A DNA stretch of 64,000 nucleotides from Dactylellina haptotyla (Eukaryota; Ascomycota; Orbiliomycetes; Orbiliales; Orbiliaceae), in the NCBI GenBank assembly GCA_031310005.1, contig CM062385.1, positions 3,224,001 to 3,288,000 on the forward strand, read 5' to 3'. Numbering within the stretch: position 1 is the stretch's first letter; every line of letters starts with the position of its first letter. Below the pieces are notes generated by a model, which worked only from the letters and a program-made list of their open reading frames with translations, made no database searches and was not told the origin of the DNA. This document shows, piece after piece, positions 21,647 to 34,200 of this stretch. Made by a program: the position numbers and the translations under genes.

Positions 21647-22939
21647 CTATTTCGGTGAGCCGAGTACGACCAGCGGATGGAATGGCAGAAACGTTGGTAG
21701 CCGCGCTCTGAACTTCGGATAGTCGATTATCGGGGTGAAGAGTATCATTATACCCCAGGTCCATAAATAACCCACAACCCTCTTCCACAGCACGAAGCCT
21801 TCCTTCTCCTCCCCGCTTCTGACCTTCTGGCTCCTAAACAGCCACTGCACCCCATCCTCTATCATGATGCACGTCGGTACGATTGCGAAGAAAATCAGTT
21901 CTCTGACCCATGCTTCTGATGGGTTGAAGTTTCCTTTGTACCCGGGGCTGCTGAACATGAAATAACTCTGGTTCGCGTGCATGAGCCCGCTCAAAGCGAA
22001 CACGAGATATATATTCACGTATCTCTGCACCAGTCCATTCTTGGGCAATCTGAGTACATCGTGGGTTATAAATTGCGCCGGTTTGGTGAAATGCCACCGC
22101 AAAGTCTGATGCCAGAACTTGCCCCAGTACAATCGCAGGGTGTAGCTATCCTTGGGGCTGCCGAATACGGGTGGCCAGTTTTTCGGCGAGGATATCCCGG
22201 TGCCCACGGCTACGATGGAGAGAAACGTGTACATCAGACTAACGGCCAGCGGGACCAGTATGGACCACATCACCAAGCCGAACCCGATTCTGCCGCCGAT
22301 TTCGTCACCGGTCACAGGACCGTCCTTGGGGTCTCTCCGGATCAGATTCTCGCGATAGCTACCGAAAAGTTTGGCTTCGTCTTCTGCAGCCATCTCTTGG
22401 CTGTATAACATGTCTTGGAAGAGATAGAGCCCCAGAAACCACGCGGTATTTGTGATTAAAAATCGCCGGCGCGATGGGACCCATCCGGGTCGCTTAGAGT
22501 CGAAGGCCGGGACATTCTTGATCTGGTGTGGGGTTTGTATGGCTCGCATGTTGACGCAATAGCTCATGGCGCGCCAGAGACGGACAAAATAACTCGGAGG
22601 GCGTCCATTGTGCGGCTTGGATATGACGGCATTCGTTTCGTCAACGCCTTCTAGGCATATGACTGTAGTGAACAGCAGGAAGGCGTTGAAAGTGCTTAAA
22701 GCCCAGTCGCACATTCCCGTCGTGTTCAAGGGAAAGGCATTCCATCCGTGCCGGAAGACGAAGGTGCAGAGGTAGGCGAGAATGGGGAGGGAGGCATATC
22801 GGGTGAATGAATTTTTCGGGGTGGAGATTACTAGCGTTCCAGCGAAAATGATAGTGAGGATGTATGCTGGGACGAAGAGGAGGACGTTGGAGTTGCAGAA
22901 GTTCCAATTGACAAACGTCGTTCCCGACGGGGGCGCCAT
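21647..22939 (-). CDS. wax-synthase-domain membrane acyltransferase
   Basis: Single exon, 430 residues. Seven or more hydrophobic segments are visible, starting with VLLFVPAYILTIIFAGTLVI near residue 20. The motif YWGKFWHQTLRWHF (about residues 271-284) and ALSGLMHA (about 318) match the wax synthase / MBOAT-like family, where the Asn or His of such motifs forms the acyl-transfer site. Fungal relatives include acetyltransferases of mycotoxin and meroterpenoid pathways, so an O-acyl transfer to a small molecule is possible; the substrate cannot be told here. Residues 177-212 form a hydrophilic loop. No biosynthetic partner genes flank it, so a stand-alone role is as likely. A TATA-like box on the minus strand at 23028-23035 lies 89 bases upstream of the ATG. 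Confidence 0.85.
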   Translation of the reverse strand: MAPPSGTTFVNWNFCNSNVLLFVPAYILTIIFAGTLVISTPKNSFTRYASLPILAYLCTFVFRHGWNAFPLNTTGMCDWALSTFNAFLLFTTVICLEGVDETNAVISKPHNGRPPSYFVRLWRAMSYCVNMRAIQTPHQIKNVPAFDSKRPGWVPSRRRFLITNTAWFLGLYLFQDMLYSQEMAAEDEAKLFGSYRENLIRRDPKDGPVTGDEIGGRIGFGLVMWSILVPLAVSLMYTFLSIVAVGTGISSPKNWPPVFGSPKDSYTLRLYWGKFWHQTLRWHFTKPAQFITHDVLRLPKNGLVQRYVNIYLVFALSGLMHANQSYFMFSSPGYKGNFNPSEAWVRELIFFAIVPTCIMIEDGVQWLFRSQKVRSGEEKEGFVLWKRVVGYLWTWGIMILFTPIIDYPKFRARLPTFLPFHPLVVLGSPK

Positions 22940-23550
22940 TGTAGGAGTATTTACAGTCTCTCAGGCAAGTTGATAGATAAATATATAAAATACTAGAAGA
23001 TTTCACGCGTTTGAGGGAGGGTAATCATATTTATAAGAAGCCATTATCGCCTTGGAATTAGTAGCCTTTACATTGCATTCGTAGCGCTGCCCGATTGGCG
23101 ATAACGGCAGTTTGGGAACAGCGGGGTCTTGGATCTTGTCAGCACATAAATCTTGGAATTCGAAACCACTGGCTTAGCCGAGCCGAGCCAAGATGTGTTC
23201 CTGATTTACATGGCATTGTGCTGGGGCAAGATTGAAGTCAGAGCCCGGCTATGTGAATTAACCATTGATACATGTAGTTGCGAATTTAAATTGGGACGGA
23301 GATTTGATTTGCCTTCGATCGAACGGGTATTTGGAGGGTGTATCTCGCCAATCCGCTCTGCTGTCTACCGAAGGCCCTGGTCTGTCGGCCGACAGTTTTA
23401 CAATGCCGTGTTGGCCGCACTCCGAGACCCATCTTCGCACAAATTGTTGGATAATTGTTTGGTGAGAGATGTATATACAAAATTTCGTCTGTCATTATAA
23501 TTACTACTAATGTATTATAACCATCGATTTATTAGATAACTCGTCTCGAT
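22940..23550. other. intergenic region
   Basis: Promoter of the acyltransferase with TATAAATA on the minus strand at 23028-23035. No gene seen. Confidence 0.6.
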
Positions 23551-25908
23551 TCAATCATATCGAACAATAACCAGAACCGCAGATTTGTATGGCCATTTTA
23601 AATTTGAGGAGCTGATCATGCCATTATCCGGCGTTGTGCGATCCGGAACACACGCATACGCGAGGAAGTTCCCGCTGTCTCCAACCTTTACGTGAGATAT
23701 CTTCCCTCGCGGTAGTCCTTGCTCTAGCGTGGTCTCCGGCTCGAGCCTAGTATTCCCTCCCCAAACCAAGCTCATTATACCGCTGCGTCTCTTTTCGACA
23801 GCTCTCGGGCATGGCTTCTCGCGGGTGACCGGGCTACCCCAGTTGAGCTCCATCGTCTCTCTTTCATCTGCGTTTCGAATTTCTAGAATACCGTTTAGGC
23901 ACCTCTTCGGACGCCATTTGTATCTATCCGCGGGACCAACGACCTTTCGGTATTCATCTCCTTCCACGACCATGCTCTTCATAGAGATTGTTAGCCACCT
24001 CGGCTTTGTCTTGTGCATCTCTTTTCGCGAAATTTACTTGCGGCATGTCGGACGTCAATACCCAATGCGTTTCGAAGCATTTTATAACACCGGATGGATT
24101 TTCTGTCAAGGCGGTCTGTAATTCCACAATCTTGCACGGGTACAGTCCGTCAGGGTTCTCCAGACACTGATATGGTGTCTTGCCTTGATATTCCACCATA
24201 CCCTCACTACCCAGTCCCGCTCGGCCGTTCAGCATTTCTGCAGTATACCGTTCTAGACCCTTTCTTGTCAGAGGAATTTCCCACGTCAGCAGGAACTCGG
24301 GCCTCTGCCATTGCGGTACCTCACGCTGTGGGTAGGCACCTGGGTAGCCTTCGTGATGGATGACATAGTTGTAAGCCTTGACAATGGTAAACATCTCCTC
24401 GTCGCCCTCTCCACCGCCATACTTCTTCCCAGGTAAGAAGCTCTTGGTGATCTTTGGTATACACGGCGCGATAGTCTTTTGCCCGAATCCTCGATCTGAG
24501 AATCTGGACTTCGGCGCCCAGCGGCCGGACCGCCACGCTCCCAGAGTCTCCACCTCTTCTCGATCGAGCTCCAGTTCCCCGGGGATGAATATCTCTATCT
24601 GCCCGCTCTTCCTCCACCAGTAACTCTTGACGGGTTTGAACCCACCGTACTGACTGGCACTGCTGATATCGAAAGCGGTAACTCCCGCACCTGTTATAAT
24701 GAACACCAACTCGCCGGCTCTATCGGGTTGAATATGGACGTCAAGACTACTAGCCATGAACATCTGAACACCCGGCGCATAGTCTTGCAGCCCTAAATTT
24801 TCCAGAGGAATCAAAACGACAGAAGGGAGATACGCGGGTAGCGACCAGAATTGTCCGCCGTACACCTCGTTACGCGTATATTCTAAGGCGCAAACCGTGT
24901 CCATTTCTTTCCGTTGATACCTCAGAAAAGCAAACTCTTTCTTAGTAGGCGTCACTCCGGCGACGTAGCTGGTGTTCAAGCGGTATTCCGCTGGTGGCCA
25001 CGTCGGTGCTGGTAGCGAGAAACTGGCGATCGGGTGTCCGAAGCTCGCGGGCGATAGGGAAACCACCAGACCTAGCGTCTTGGTGCCCGCGACTATTGGC
25101 CTCCACGCTGTTTCACTTTCAGGAGGTACATCACTATGACTGCTCAGATAGTCAGTTGGGAACAATGTATGGCAGCATAAACGGGTTTGTTTTGGAAAGA
25201 GGTTACTCACGGGATCAACCGTCCATTCATAGCCCGACCCCAAACTAACTCGATAAGCACCACCTGCCCTCCAAAGTCGTCGTGAATGCGAACATCAAAT
25301 TTATCCATATCGATGCTCTGTTTTTTCGACGACCCGGTCGGCCACCAAGGCATTGACATGCGGCGGTTACCGTTCAACACTGCAACCCCGGGTCCATTCT
25401 GATTATAATCTGCAAGAGATTGTATCGTAAACTCCCAGGCTTCAGTGAACAATAATACAGAAGATTTTGCAGGTTCCGCGATATTAAGAAAGGCGACATC
25501 GCCGGTAGTAGTACGGTATATCGTTACCCCATCTTTTTCTTTACCACTGCTCGCGCTACTATGTTCGTATGCGTGGGATTTGGTGAAATATAACGGGTCC
25601 GCCTGGGAGGTCCTTAGATCTTCGATTAAAACGGCCTTTTGGGGCTTACCGTTCCTAATCCTAGCTTGTGGGAGGAAGGTATTGTCGAATTCGGCCCGGG
25701 CGCTGTCCTGATCTTGAGGGAATATTCCCACTGAGGCAAGGTATCGGCTGCATATTGGTGGTGAGCAGTAGAGGTTATAGAACCCACGACAGATGGTTCG
25801 TAATTTGAATATATCGGTGGGAGTGAGGTAGTTTAGTATGATCAAATGGATATCAATTGGGAGCGATAAAAACGGAGAACTCTCGGGTTCGCTCTGTTCG
25901 CTCGCCAT
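23551..25908 (-). CDS. F-box protein of unknown substrate
   Basis: Exons 25908-25211, 25139-24038 and 23976-23551 encode 741 residues. Intron 1 is GTGAGT...GCAG; intron 2 is GTAAAT...GAAG with GGCTAAC as branch site. Without intron 2 the frame would end at 23954, losing about 140 residues. The N terminus (about residues 13-50, SLPIDIHLIILNYLTPTDIFKLRTIC) is an F-box that should bind Skp1 in an SCF ubiquitin ligase. The remaining 690 residues have many beta-like stretches and Trp residues and resemble fungal F-box proteins with long uncharacterised tails. I see no WD40 or LRR pattern. It is probably cytosolic or nuclear, and its target is unknown. Intron 2 is the less certain join because its acceptor is AAG. 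Confidence 0.82.
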
Positions 25909-26904
25909 TGCGTTTTAAGCAATCAAGCTGATTGTGTTGCTTATGTGTTAGTATTCCGACGGGTTCTAGTTAAGGCAATTGACCAGGCGTGTCAACCATG
26001 TGTAGATGTATCGAGCTTCCGTTAATAAAATGCTCGCGCTCACCGACGGAAGTGTCCTCGTTTAAATCTCAACGTTAGACATACGGCATGCGCGATATCG
26101 TTACGCGGCTGCTTCGTCGCCCCCGGTGCTATTGTGCAACCGGCCTTTCGTCAACCGCGATGAAACATCGTTTGGCCCGCAATGCACTTCAGCCGAAGAG
26201 GAAGGATCTAGCAGGCTAATTTTAGAACACAGCACAGTGCCAACGTTCCTTTCGCTGACCGCGACAAAACCAAGAGCCCCCAGCGAAAATGCTACCAAAA
26301 AGTTGCGAAAAGCTCTAAGAGTGTCTTTACTATGGGTTCTTCGTGGGCAGGTATGACGTCCCGGATTCGAATGACTGTGTACCTCAGTATTTCAGCTGAA
26401 CTAGGTCGCAGGTCGGAACTTGGGTGGGTGGTCTATTTGAATTTGGCATTACCATGCCCAAATCGGAATCGACAACTAAATTTAACCTGGAGACGTCCTC
26501 ATAATCCGCGGACTATAAACAGACAAGTGAGACATCTTATCTGGAGCTTAGCTATGGAACCGAAGGAATCTAAAGGAGATTCGATAGAATCTGGAAGCTA
26601 CGATATTGAAAATATATTTCGGGCAAATCAATTCAGAAAGGAAGTGCAATAAAAAGATTATCATTTTATTTTAGAGCCCATTAACGCCAAAGAATGCCAA
26701 AAAAAAGACCCCAAACCTCCCCTGTCGTAATTTTTTGGGAATAAACCGAACTATCTATTAATATTTAAGACGAAAAGGAAAAGTCGATACAGAAATAGCA
26801 ACAAACGCTACAATGACCCATCGTAATACAAAACTTCCGCCGTCATAGTTCTCATAATACGTAATTGTAGAAAGCCTTCTTAACTTTTTGTTTTTTCTAT
26901 GAGC
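25909..26904. other. intergenic region with orphan open frames
   Basis: A minus frame of about 98 codons ending at 26101 is open but has no ATG at its start. A plus frame at 26332-26652 (106 codons) contains a possible 45-base intron. Neither shows a recognised domain, and I leave both uncalled. Confidence 0.4.
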
Positions 26905-28587
26905 TTAATGAATCTTGCCTCTATTTCCTTTCAGCATAACCTCCATACTTCTCTTCCCAATTGGCACCTTCCCAAACTCGCTCTCTTCAATAACAACATC
27001 CCTACCGTGATGGTCCGTTCCAACCCAATACCAACCACCGGTTTCCTTCTTCCTCAGCTCCATGCCGATTAATGCTCCACATCTATTTCTGTAGTCCGCA
27101 TCGTTCAAGTACCTTTCTCTGACACTAGGATGCATATATTCCTTCGTGATGCCGGGAACATCGTACCGCCCCGGTGTTCTGTCCTTAGAAGGCATGAACT
27201 GCCACCACCCGTTCCTACTGTCGTAAATAGTACCCATCGCCCAGCCGTCCGCTCTCTTGAAGCTATGGTGGGTGATAGACGCGGTCTCGTCCCCGTCGAG
27301 CACGTTTCCGAATTCATCGTAAATCATGACGGGGACCTCGGTGTTCGCGCAGATGGGTTCCAAGTAAGACCAATCGAAACGCAGGAATGGAGCGCAACGG
27401 TCGACCATCCATGCTAGCGAGATATCGGCGAGTTCGTGGTCCGAGTAGCCGCCTCCGATGGATGAATGCGCCCCCGGCATCCATACTTGCTCTAGGTTGA
27501 TTGCTACCTGAGGGCTTGGGCGGTCGGGAAGAGTGTTAGTTCTGGGGAGCTTCATTTTGCAGGTCGATTCGCCTGGCGCCGGGGGGTCCATGAACCACAG
27601 CGTGGGCTGGAAATTCGAGCGTCGTTCGTCGAGGGCGAGGACTTGGAATGCATTTTCTACGGCGGGAGAAAGCTTTGTATCATAGAATCCGAAGGATTGG
27701 TTGAGGCCCAAGTAGCGGGTGATGAAGGAGTCAGGAAAGCCGACTGATCCCACTGTATCAAAGACACCGATGACTTTGATGGTGATGTTACGCTGGGTTT
27801 CCCAGGGGATACCGTCGACGTTGGCGGCGATGCGGCGTCGTGTGAACGCTCTGAAGGACTCAGGACCCTTCTTGTATTCTTGATAGATCAAAGCGAAATC
27901 ATCCATTCCTCGCTTGGTGAGGAGACCGATTTCAGAGACAAATGCAGCGAGAGCTCGCACTGTGTATGCGCCTCGCGAGAAACCGAAAAGGTAGATTTCA
28001 TCTGCGGGCTGGTCTTCGTAGGAGTCTTGGTAGTTCGCGGCAAGGAAGGCATAGGCTTCGCGGACCGAGTCGTCCAGACCGAAGCCGATGCTACCAGCGG
28101 CGAGCCACTGAAGTCTTGTCAGGTCGCCTGAGCCCAGGCCGGATTGGTAGAAGACTATCTGCTGGATCTCGATACCAGGGGTGGTATGGCGATCAACGCA
28201 GTCCAGGGACCGGGCGAAGCGAGTAACATTGGACGGAATTGCAGGCGGACCTTGGTCCGACGATTTCCAAGTTCCGTCACAACAACAGATTAGACGTTTG
28301 ATAGTCTTATCGGGATGGGGAACAGAGTGTGGATTCGGTGTTCTTGGATCTTGCGCCAGTGGATAATGACCGACTGCGGGCCAAGTTTGAGGATGCGATG
28401 GACGCCGGAGTTCAGGCGACTGGTCAGCATCGTGCCCGTGGACGGTTCTGACATTCGGCCAAGTAACTGAGGGATTCGGTCTACCCAAGAGGGGCGATGC
28501 CTCAGTGGTCGTCATTACAGGAGGCCGGCGGGCGCCTCTATTTGCCATTGTTCCTATTGTTTGTCGGTTGTGATGAATGTTCTTCAA
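26905..28587 (-). CDS. DUF2235 alpha/beta-hydrolase-like protein (Tle1-type catalytic domain)
   Basis: Single exon, 560 residues. The start could be the ATG at 28587 or, 13 residues later, the ATG at 28548 (MANRGARR); the first 90 residues are Pro-rich and disordered. The domain begins IKRLICCCDGTWKSS (about 96-110), the usual DUF2235 opening. The nucleophile elbow is GFSRGAY with Ser204; VIGVFDTVG supplies a likely Asp, and WMPGAHSSIGGGY (about 384) the catalytic His. This domain is shared with bacterial type VI lipase effectors of the Tle1 family and with many fungal proteins of unknown role, so lipid or ester hydrolysis is plausible. There is no signal peptide. Strong domain match, unknown substrate. 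Confidence 0.9.
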   Translation of the reverse strand: MKNIHHNRQTIGTMANRGARRPPVMTTTEASPLLGRPNPSVTWPNVRTVHGHDADQSPELRRPSHPQTWPAVGHYPLAQDPRTPNPHSVPHPDKTIKRLICCCDGTWKSSDQGPPAIPSNVTRFARSLDCVDRHTTPGIEIQQIVFYQSGLGSGDLTRLQWLAAGSIGFGLDDSVREAYAFLAANYQDSYEDQPADEIYLFGFSRGAYTVRALAAFVSEIGLLTKRGMDDFALIYQEYKKGPESFRAFTRRRIAANVDGIPWETQRNITIKVIGVFDTVGSVGFPDSFITRYLGLNQSFGFYDTKLSPAVENAFQVLALDERRSNFQPTLWFMDPPAPGESTCKMKLPRTNTLPDRPSPQVAINLEQVWMPGAHSSIGGGYSDHELADISLAWMVDRCAPFLRFDWSYLEPICANTEVPVMIYDEFGNVLDGDETASITHHSFKRADGWAMGTIYDSRNGWWQFMPSKDRTPGRYDVPGITKEYMHPSVRERYLNDADYRNRCGALIGMELRKKETGGWYWVGTDHHGRDVVIEESEFGKVPIGKRSMEVMLKGNRGKIH

Positions 28588-29773
28588 GTCGAAGGTTGGC
28601 CAATGGGGGCTGAACGGGTTAAATGTGTTGTCGGGACGTCCCTTGATGTGCGTGTCGCAACTCGGTCAACTCGTAAATCGCTTCAACGGCGGATGCTCGA
28701 ATAAGTGGAACGTTTAAACGGAACCTCAGGAAGTGTTTGTTATATGTGTCTGTCTCTTGGAGATAAAGTGCGGCGCTGGTGATATTTCAAGCAGCAGTAT
28801 AGGGGGTTAATCCGAAAATATCGCCCGAAAGATGCGGGGATACCAGCCTCCCTTATATATTCCGTGCTCGAGCGGATTCGCACTCGAAGCTGATGTTCGC
28901 TGGACCCAGCGCCGGAGTCCGGCAACCACTTGAAACGCATGCTGATGCGCCCAGGATGCAAGGCCTCGCTGGCGCAGCTGCAGCAGGCCCTTTCAGTCAC
29001 ATAAGCTCCTTCTTCACAGGTCAGATCCCTCCACCGGCCTAACTCGAGTAGGTCAGCTTGGCCGGTGACGCAGTAATCGGCACTGCTATTTTACACCCTA
29101 AGGCCCCAGCATTAAGTCTGGCCTTGTCGAATCTCCCGCAAGGATCTTTAAGGATCCGTATTACGGCAATTGGTCCGGTGGGTGCTGGGGCGCGTAACAC
29201 ATTGATCACGATCATGGCTGGCGGTCTATCGATATCGCATCGGATTCATTCCGCAGACCGTTTGAGGCCTTCACTTCGACCGCCTGTGGTGTGGTTGCAC
29301 AGGAGCGGACTCTAATTAAAGCCCTGCAGCTGCCCGTTGAGCCTCAGATATGAGACTCACTTTCCAAATCCATGATGCGGCGCACAGCCCTGCGCCCGGC
29401 AAACATGATCGACGGGGGGTCAGCAAGGCTTATCGCCACGCAGCGCAGACGGGTCGACGGGGGCCAATTGCTCGAAATGACCCAGCGATCTCGAATACCT
29501 TGGAACATGTGGGCTTTTGATTCATAATTCCCAGCGTCCGGAGAATATTAGTCAGGCTATCCTCCGTGACACGGTACCGCTTTCGGCCGTAGACGGTACC
29601 CCTTCTCGAATAAATCTGCGTGCGCGTTGACCTCTTCGTCTCCCCCTGCATGTCTTACCCTGGCGTGGTAGCTAATTTCTCACCTCAGAGGCTGGTCCCT
29701 GCTCCACAATAATACATCAGATGAACGATTACATCAGGAACACTTCTCGTATTATCGTATCTTAATCGCAGGA
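28588..29773. other. intergenic region
   Basis: Promoter of the DUF2235 gene and about 1 kb of GC-richer sequence without a convincing gene. Confidence 0.55.
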
Positions 29774-30762
29774 TTAGATATCTGCTTTTAGTCCAATGAT
29801 TTGTAAACGTGTTTTTCGGACTTCTTCCATAGGGCAGATTAAAATTAAGAACTTTCTATTACGACTACGACAAACACATAGTTCTGAGACTTCATTCTGA
29901 AGGCCTCTAAGGTGCGATTCAATATACGAGGTCATCCGCTCAGGTTTCCCTTCTCCTTGGGTTCTCCGTCCGGGTCCTGAGTATTGTTCAAGACTTATCT
30001 AGTTAGCAGGAATATAATTGAAATCTCTAAAACGATGAAGGATATACATACGTTCTCCGATTTTATAACCCGTTCTTACAGGAACGGCATTTTGTAGGGT
30101 GTCATCTTGTGTCTCTAGCCGCGGGCGCATGGATAAATCGCTGGAGCTGGATAGATCTGACGATTTCTCCGGGTTTGCTTTAGATTTCTCGTTTCCGCGT
30201 CTAGTACCCCTCGATTTCGATCTTTCGTAGTCCTCCACTGCCCACTTGAATAACCAGCGTCTATCTCCAACGTTATCGCTGAGTGCGTTCTCTGTGGAAA
30301 TTAGCATATCTTGAATGAGTTCGTAATATTCTCCACCAAGTGACCCGTTATCATAGCGCCTTTGGAGCCTTTGCAAGAATGCGCTGTAGATAATTTGAAT
30401 GCTATCTTCTCTATTTTTGGAAAATCTTATATCTTTTTCAATAAGGCTGGCATGCTCCTCCGTGGCGCTGTGGGCCTCATCCTACGATCGAAAGTCAGTG
30501 TCGACGAACTGATATTTTTATTGGGAAACCTAAAAGTTTCCTGCAAAACAAAAGTTCGGCTTCCCACCTTAATAATCGCGAGAACAGGGGTGAGCTTTAC
30601 CGAGCCCGGCGCATTGGATTCACCCCAATTGCTAGTTTTTTCCCTATAATATGGTTGATTGAATCCCAGTTCGCGAATTCGATCGTGTGTTGGGGCCTTT
30701 CCCCTCCCGTATCTCGGTTTCGGGATGTTTGGAGGCTTTGGCTTTGGCTCTTCCGTTGACAT
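29774..30762 (-). CDS. hypothetical protein, three exons
   Basis: Proposed exons are 30762-30601, 30481-30052 and 29976-29774, giving 264 residues. Intron 1 (119 nt, GTAAAG to CGTAG) has a good ACTGAC branch site, and joins a Pro/Lys-rich N terminus (MSTEEPKPKPPNIPKPRYGRG) to a helical segment (about 60-140, YYELIQDMLISTENAL, RWLFKWAVEDYE). Intron 2 starts GTATGT, has TGCTAAC, and ends CTCAG; without it the protein stops at 29999 about 67 residues earlier. Basic, Ser-rich residues follow. No known domain. A nuclear or cytosolic location is possible. The coding strand has a dense C-rich tract directly upstream of the ATG. Exons 1 and 2 are convincing; exon 3 is less so. Confidence 0.62.
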
Positions 30763-30767
30763 GATTA

Positions 30768-30805
30768 GGTGGGAGGGGAGGAGGGGAGGAGGGGAGGGGA
30801 GGGGG
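30768..30805 (+). repeat. G-rich purine tract just upstream of a start codon
   Basis: About 38 bases of repeated GGGGAGGA-type units, beginning six bases upstream of the ATG at 30762 of the minus-strand gene. On the transcribed mRNA it is a pyrimidine (C/U) tract; the plus strand has several G-runs of 3-5 and could form a G-quadruplex. Confidence 0.85.
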
Positions 30806-31288
30806 CCAAATATCGTGGGTTCGGCATTTGAGAATTTGCTTGGATGCTAGGTCTCACATTCTTGAGCTGTTCACCGCGCCTGGTTCACGAGACAACCGCC
30901 CACCCCAAAAATATAAATTAGACGAAACCCTTCCCAACATTGGAACACGCCTATTGGATTCTGCTAAGATTTTTCTATCTTTCGCCCGCTTTATACCAGA
31001 GTTATATTTAATAACATTACCAGCAGAAGATAAATTTTCGATTAAATAAGATCCCCAGATATCCGGTATATACCGAACTGCGAGGCTGTGATTTTTCAAT
31101 ATTTCTATGTACAGTGTTAACAAACAATGGCAAAACAAATAGGGTATCTGTAGTGTAATATACATCTATGCGGACATAATATCAAACAATAGCGAAAATA
31201 AACAACCGCGCCATACTCCATTTGCGTCTACGGACCGGGTGGGGATTTAAACCCGATTCCGTAAACTTATTCTTTACACCCTGTCGTG
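30806..31288. other. intergenic region
   Basis: Promoter of the three-exon gene and the 3' flank of the zinc-finger gene; no gene seen. Confidence 0.6.
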
Positions 31289-34200
31289 CTAAGCGACCCC
31301 CAGCGGTACTTTTGGTACGAGGAAAAAGGCAGCTCCTTCTGTCCTATAGGCATCCCAAATGAATTCAAGTTCATCAGCCATACCCTCGAGGTCTGAAATC
31401 CTCTCATTACTCTTCGGGTTTTCAAATTCCCACGCCTGCCAGCAGAATACGGGATCGGAAAAGGTCTGAAACATCCACGCTTCGAAATCCCGCTGGAACT
31501 CGTCAATATCGTCGAATTGGAACTTTTGAGGTCCCTTCTTCTCAGAAGACTGTTGGTTCGGGCTCCGGTCTCGTCGTCTAATTCTGACAGTGTATTTCTT
31601 ATTCGCTTTTGGCGCCGCGGGTACAACTATATCTACATTTTGGTTCGAAGGGGTCGTGACTGATTCTGGAGATTCGGTCGATGCAGCCGTATCTCTGTTA
31701 TCGGGTGTGAGTGCAGGAGGATCTGTTAACGGAGCTGCATCTCCGCTATCTATTGTATGCGTCGGAGGCGCCTGCTGCGGTTGCGAGAGGGCGGTCGTTA
31801 TATTCGAGGGATTTAATTCGCTCGGGGTCGCGCTAGCATTCAATGGCAGCTCTTCGCCAAAACATACATCCGAAGTGGGGGGAATAAGGTGATGATCCTC
31901 TCGTATAAGTGGGATTCTTTGTGTCGAAGGTCCTGGCTCAAATGAAAGTGCTTCTTGCTCAAACCCTTCGATCGCACTGAACATTTTACCAATATCGAAA
32001 TCGTAATCTGAATATATATACTTGCTAAAATCTTCCGTCCCTTCTTGTGGCAAAGGGTTTGTGATTGGGAGACTTGTTGTATTCGTGATTGGAGTTTCGG
32101 AGATATTCATGGGTCGGTTGCCAGGGATAGATTCGATGGTTTGCAAATCGAAAGACGTTTGCTTGGGGGAACTTGGATATACGCCGGATGAAGGAGTAGT
32201 CGGGTTTGTAAGAATCGAACCTTGTTGGTCGGAATGTGTCGAGTTAGAATCAACAGATGAGTTGTTGGGATGTCGCGGCATTATCGGCGCAAAGGGTGCG
32301 CTTGTTATATCGCGGATGGGGTTGTTTTGAATGCCCTCATTTGTAGGGTTAGTTGATCGCGGCTCAGAGGTTTGCTGTCTGTGTATCCAAGTCACTGGAA
32401 CTAAGAAATCCAAATCTACTTGCAAATTAGATCTTCGGGTTTCTTGATTGCGTCTAGATGGAATTGAACTCACGTGGAGAAGGGATAGCTATTGCCCAGC
32501 TCTCGTTACAACAAATAAAAACTTCACCCCACGTCCGCGCTCTCAGCAATGCCACCGGCAAGATACCTCCGAAGTGGCTTCTCTTAAGATGCTCTCTAAG
32601 ATATCATTAGTATTCTTTACGAAAATGACTAAATTGGCTTTTCAAAACAACTATGTGTACGTACTTTACGCCGCTCAAGTTCTTCCTGTTAATTAATTGA
32701 CACCGAGGATGTCGGTCCGGGTCTGCCTTCGCAAACGGACAGGCCAACTTTTGCTCCAGGTTTTTAATTGCCTGGATTACCTGTTTCTTCGGTGACCGGT
32801 CGTCGTCATCTTCGTCATCCCCTCGATTGTTATTGTTCTCTCGACGTCGTTTTGGAACGCGCCCGTTGCCACTCCCTTGAATGGTACTCGAGGTCAGAGC
32901 ATTATTACTGAGAGAATTATGGTTCTGTGTAGAATTAGAGGAGCTACCCATTTCAGGATCCTCCGGTGGGCTTGACATGACATAACCGTCGTCGAGGGGT
33001 TCTCCCGGATCATGATTGAGTTCTGATACTCTCTTGTCTATGGCAGCTTTTACACAGTCGATGAACTCCACAGAATCCTCTTGCATGCGGCCACATATCT
33101 GACGAGCGAGATCTCCATTGTAGCCGAGTAGACCTGTTGGTGCCCAGTGCAGCCCATCATAAATCTCCGGGAATAGTATTGGAAGGTGAGAACGACATTG
33201 ATTGATGGAAATAGTTCCCGTGTGCGAACTTTGACCCACAGTAGAGTCAGCCGTGGCTCCGTTAGATTCTGTATTATCTCCAACATTTGAAATGTAAGTT
33301 ATTAGCGTGTCCCAGGAACTGTTGTTGGATAGATTTAGAATCAACGAGAGTGTGCAAGCCGCTTCTACCTTCTCGTCTTCTTCCTCTTTTACATCGATTG
33401 ACTCGTCGGGAGTAAGGGGCAGCGGTCTGTCGTCTTTCTCATTTTCAAGGCTATTTTGTTCGTCGTTGGCTTCTTCGGTGGGTAGTTCCTTCTCGATTTC
33501 ATCCTGGCGTTTGGTTTCGTCGGTTGCCATAATCCAGGTTCGATCAGGATTCGAGGTAGATGCGCTTACTCCGTTCATTGAATAGATGTACGAATCGACA
33601 AAGGCCATTGTTTCCGTATAGACAGGAGGCGAATTGCTAAGAGGCATATTTTCCACGCGTGTCGCATGAACATAGGCTAAAGGACTTAAGGTATCGACTG
33701 GGAACAGTCCATCCTTAGCGACTTTCCTAGGTGGAATCTCAAAGCTACTGATCGCTTTCTTTCTCCGGGGCATCAATGCAATTGGTGGCCCAGGTGCGCG
33801 TCGAGGAGGTTTTAGATGATAGCGTGGTGCGAGGGGGGCTGCTTCGTTCGTATCCGAACGTTTCCTTTCGTCTAACGGTAGGAGTATAACGGGTCAGAAT
33901 TTCTAGTTGGTATATTGGATATATAACTTTAGGAACCAGTGTGCGCACCTTTTAGAAGGATTCGATCTATGAGTTCGGAACGAAGACTGGTGTATTTTAA
34001 GTCTGCTAGAGAAGAAGCAAAGGCCTGCCGAACCTGCTCGGGAGAGACGGGAAAAGGACTATCGCTGATCATATGTATCCCCTCCTTATAAATCTTTTGG
34101 GCACAGTCAAGAAAAGCAGCCTCTAGGGCCTTGGGAAGGGATGAGTCGGGATGAGTCTCATAACGATAGCTAGACTGTTGATCGTCAAAGAGGTTTGTCC

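Noticed and set aside
19893-28587. secondary-metabolite cluster around the wax-synthase-type acyltransferase
   Set aside because: The neighbours are an F-box protein, a DUF2235 hydrolase and a small dehydrogenase; no polyketide, peptide or terpene synthase or P450 is present.
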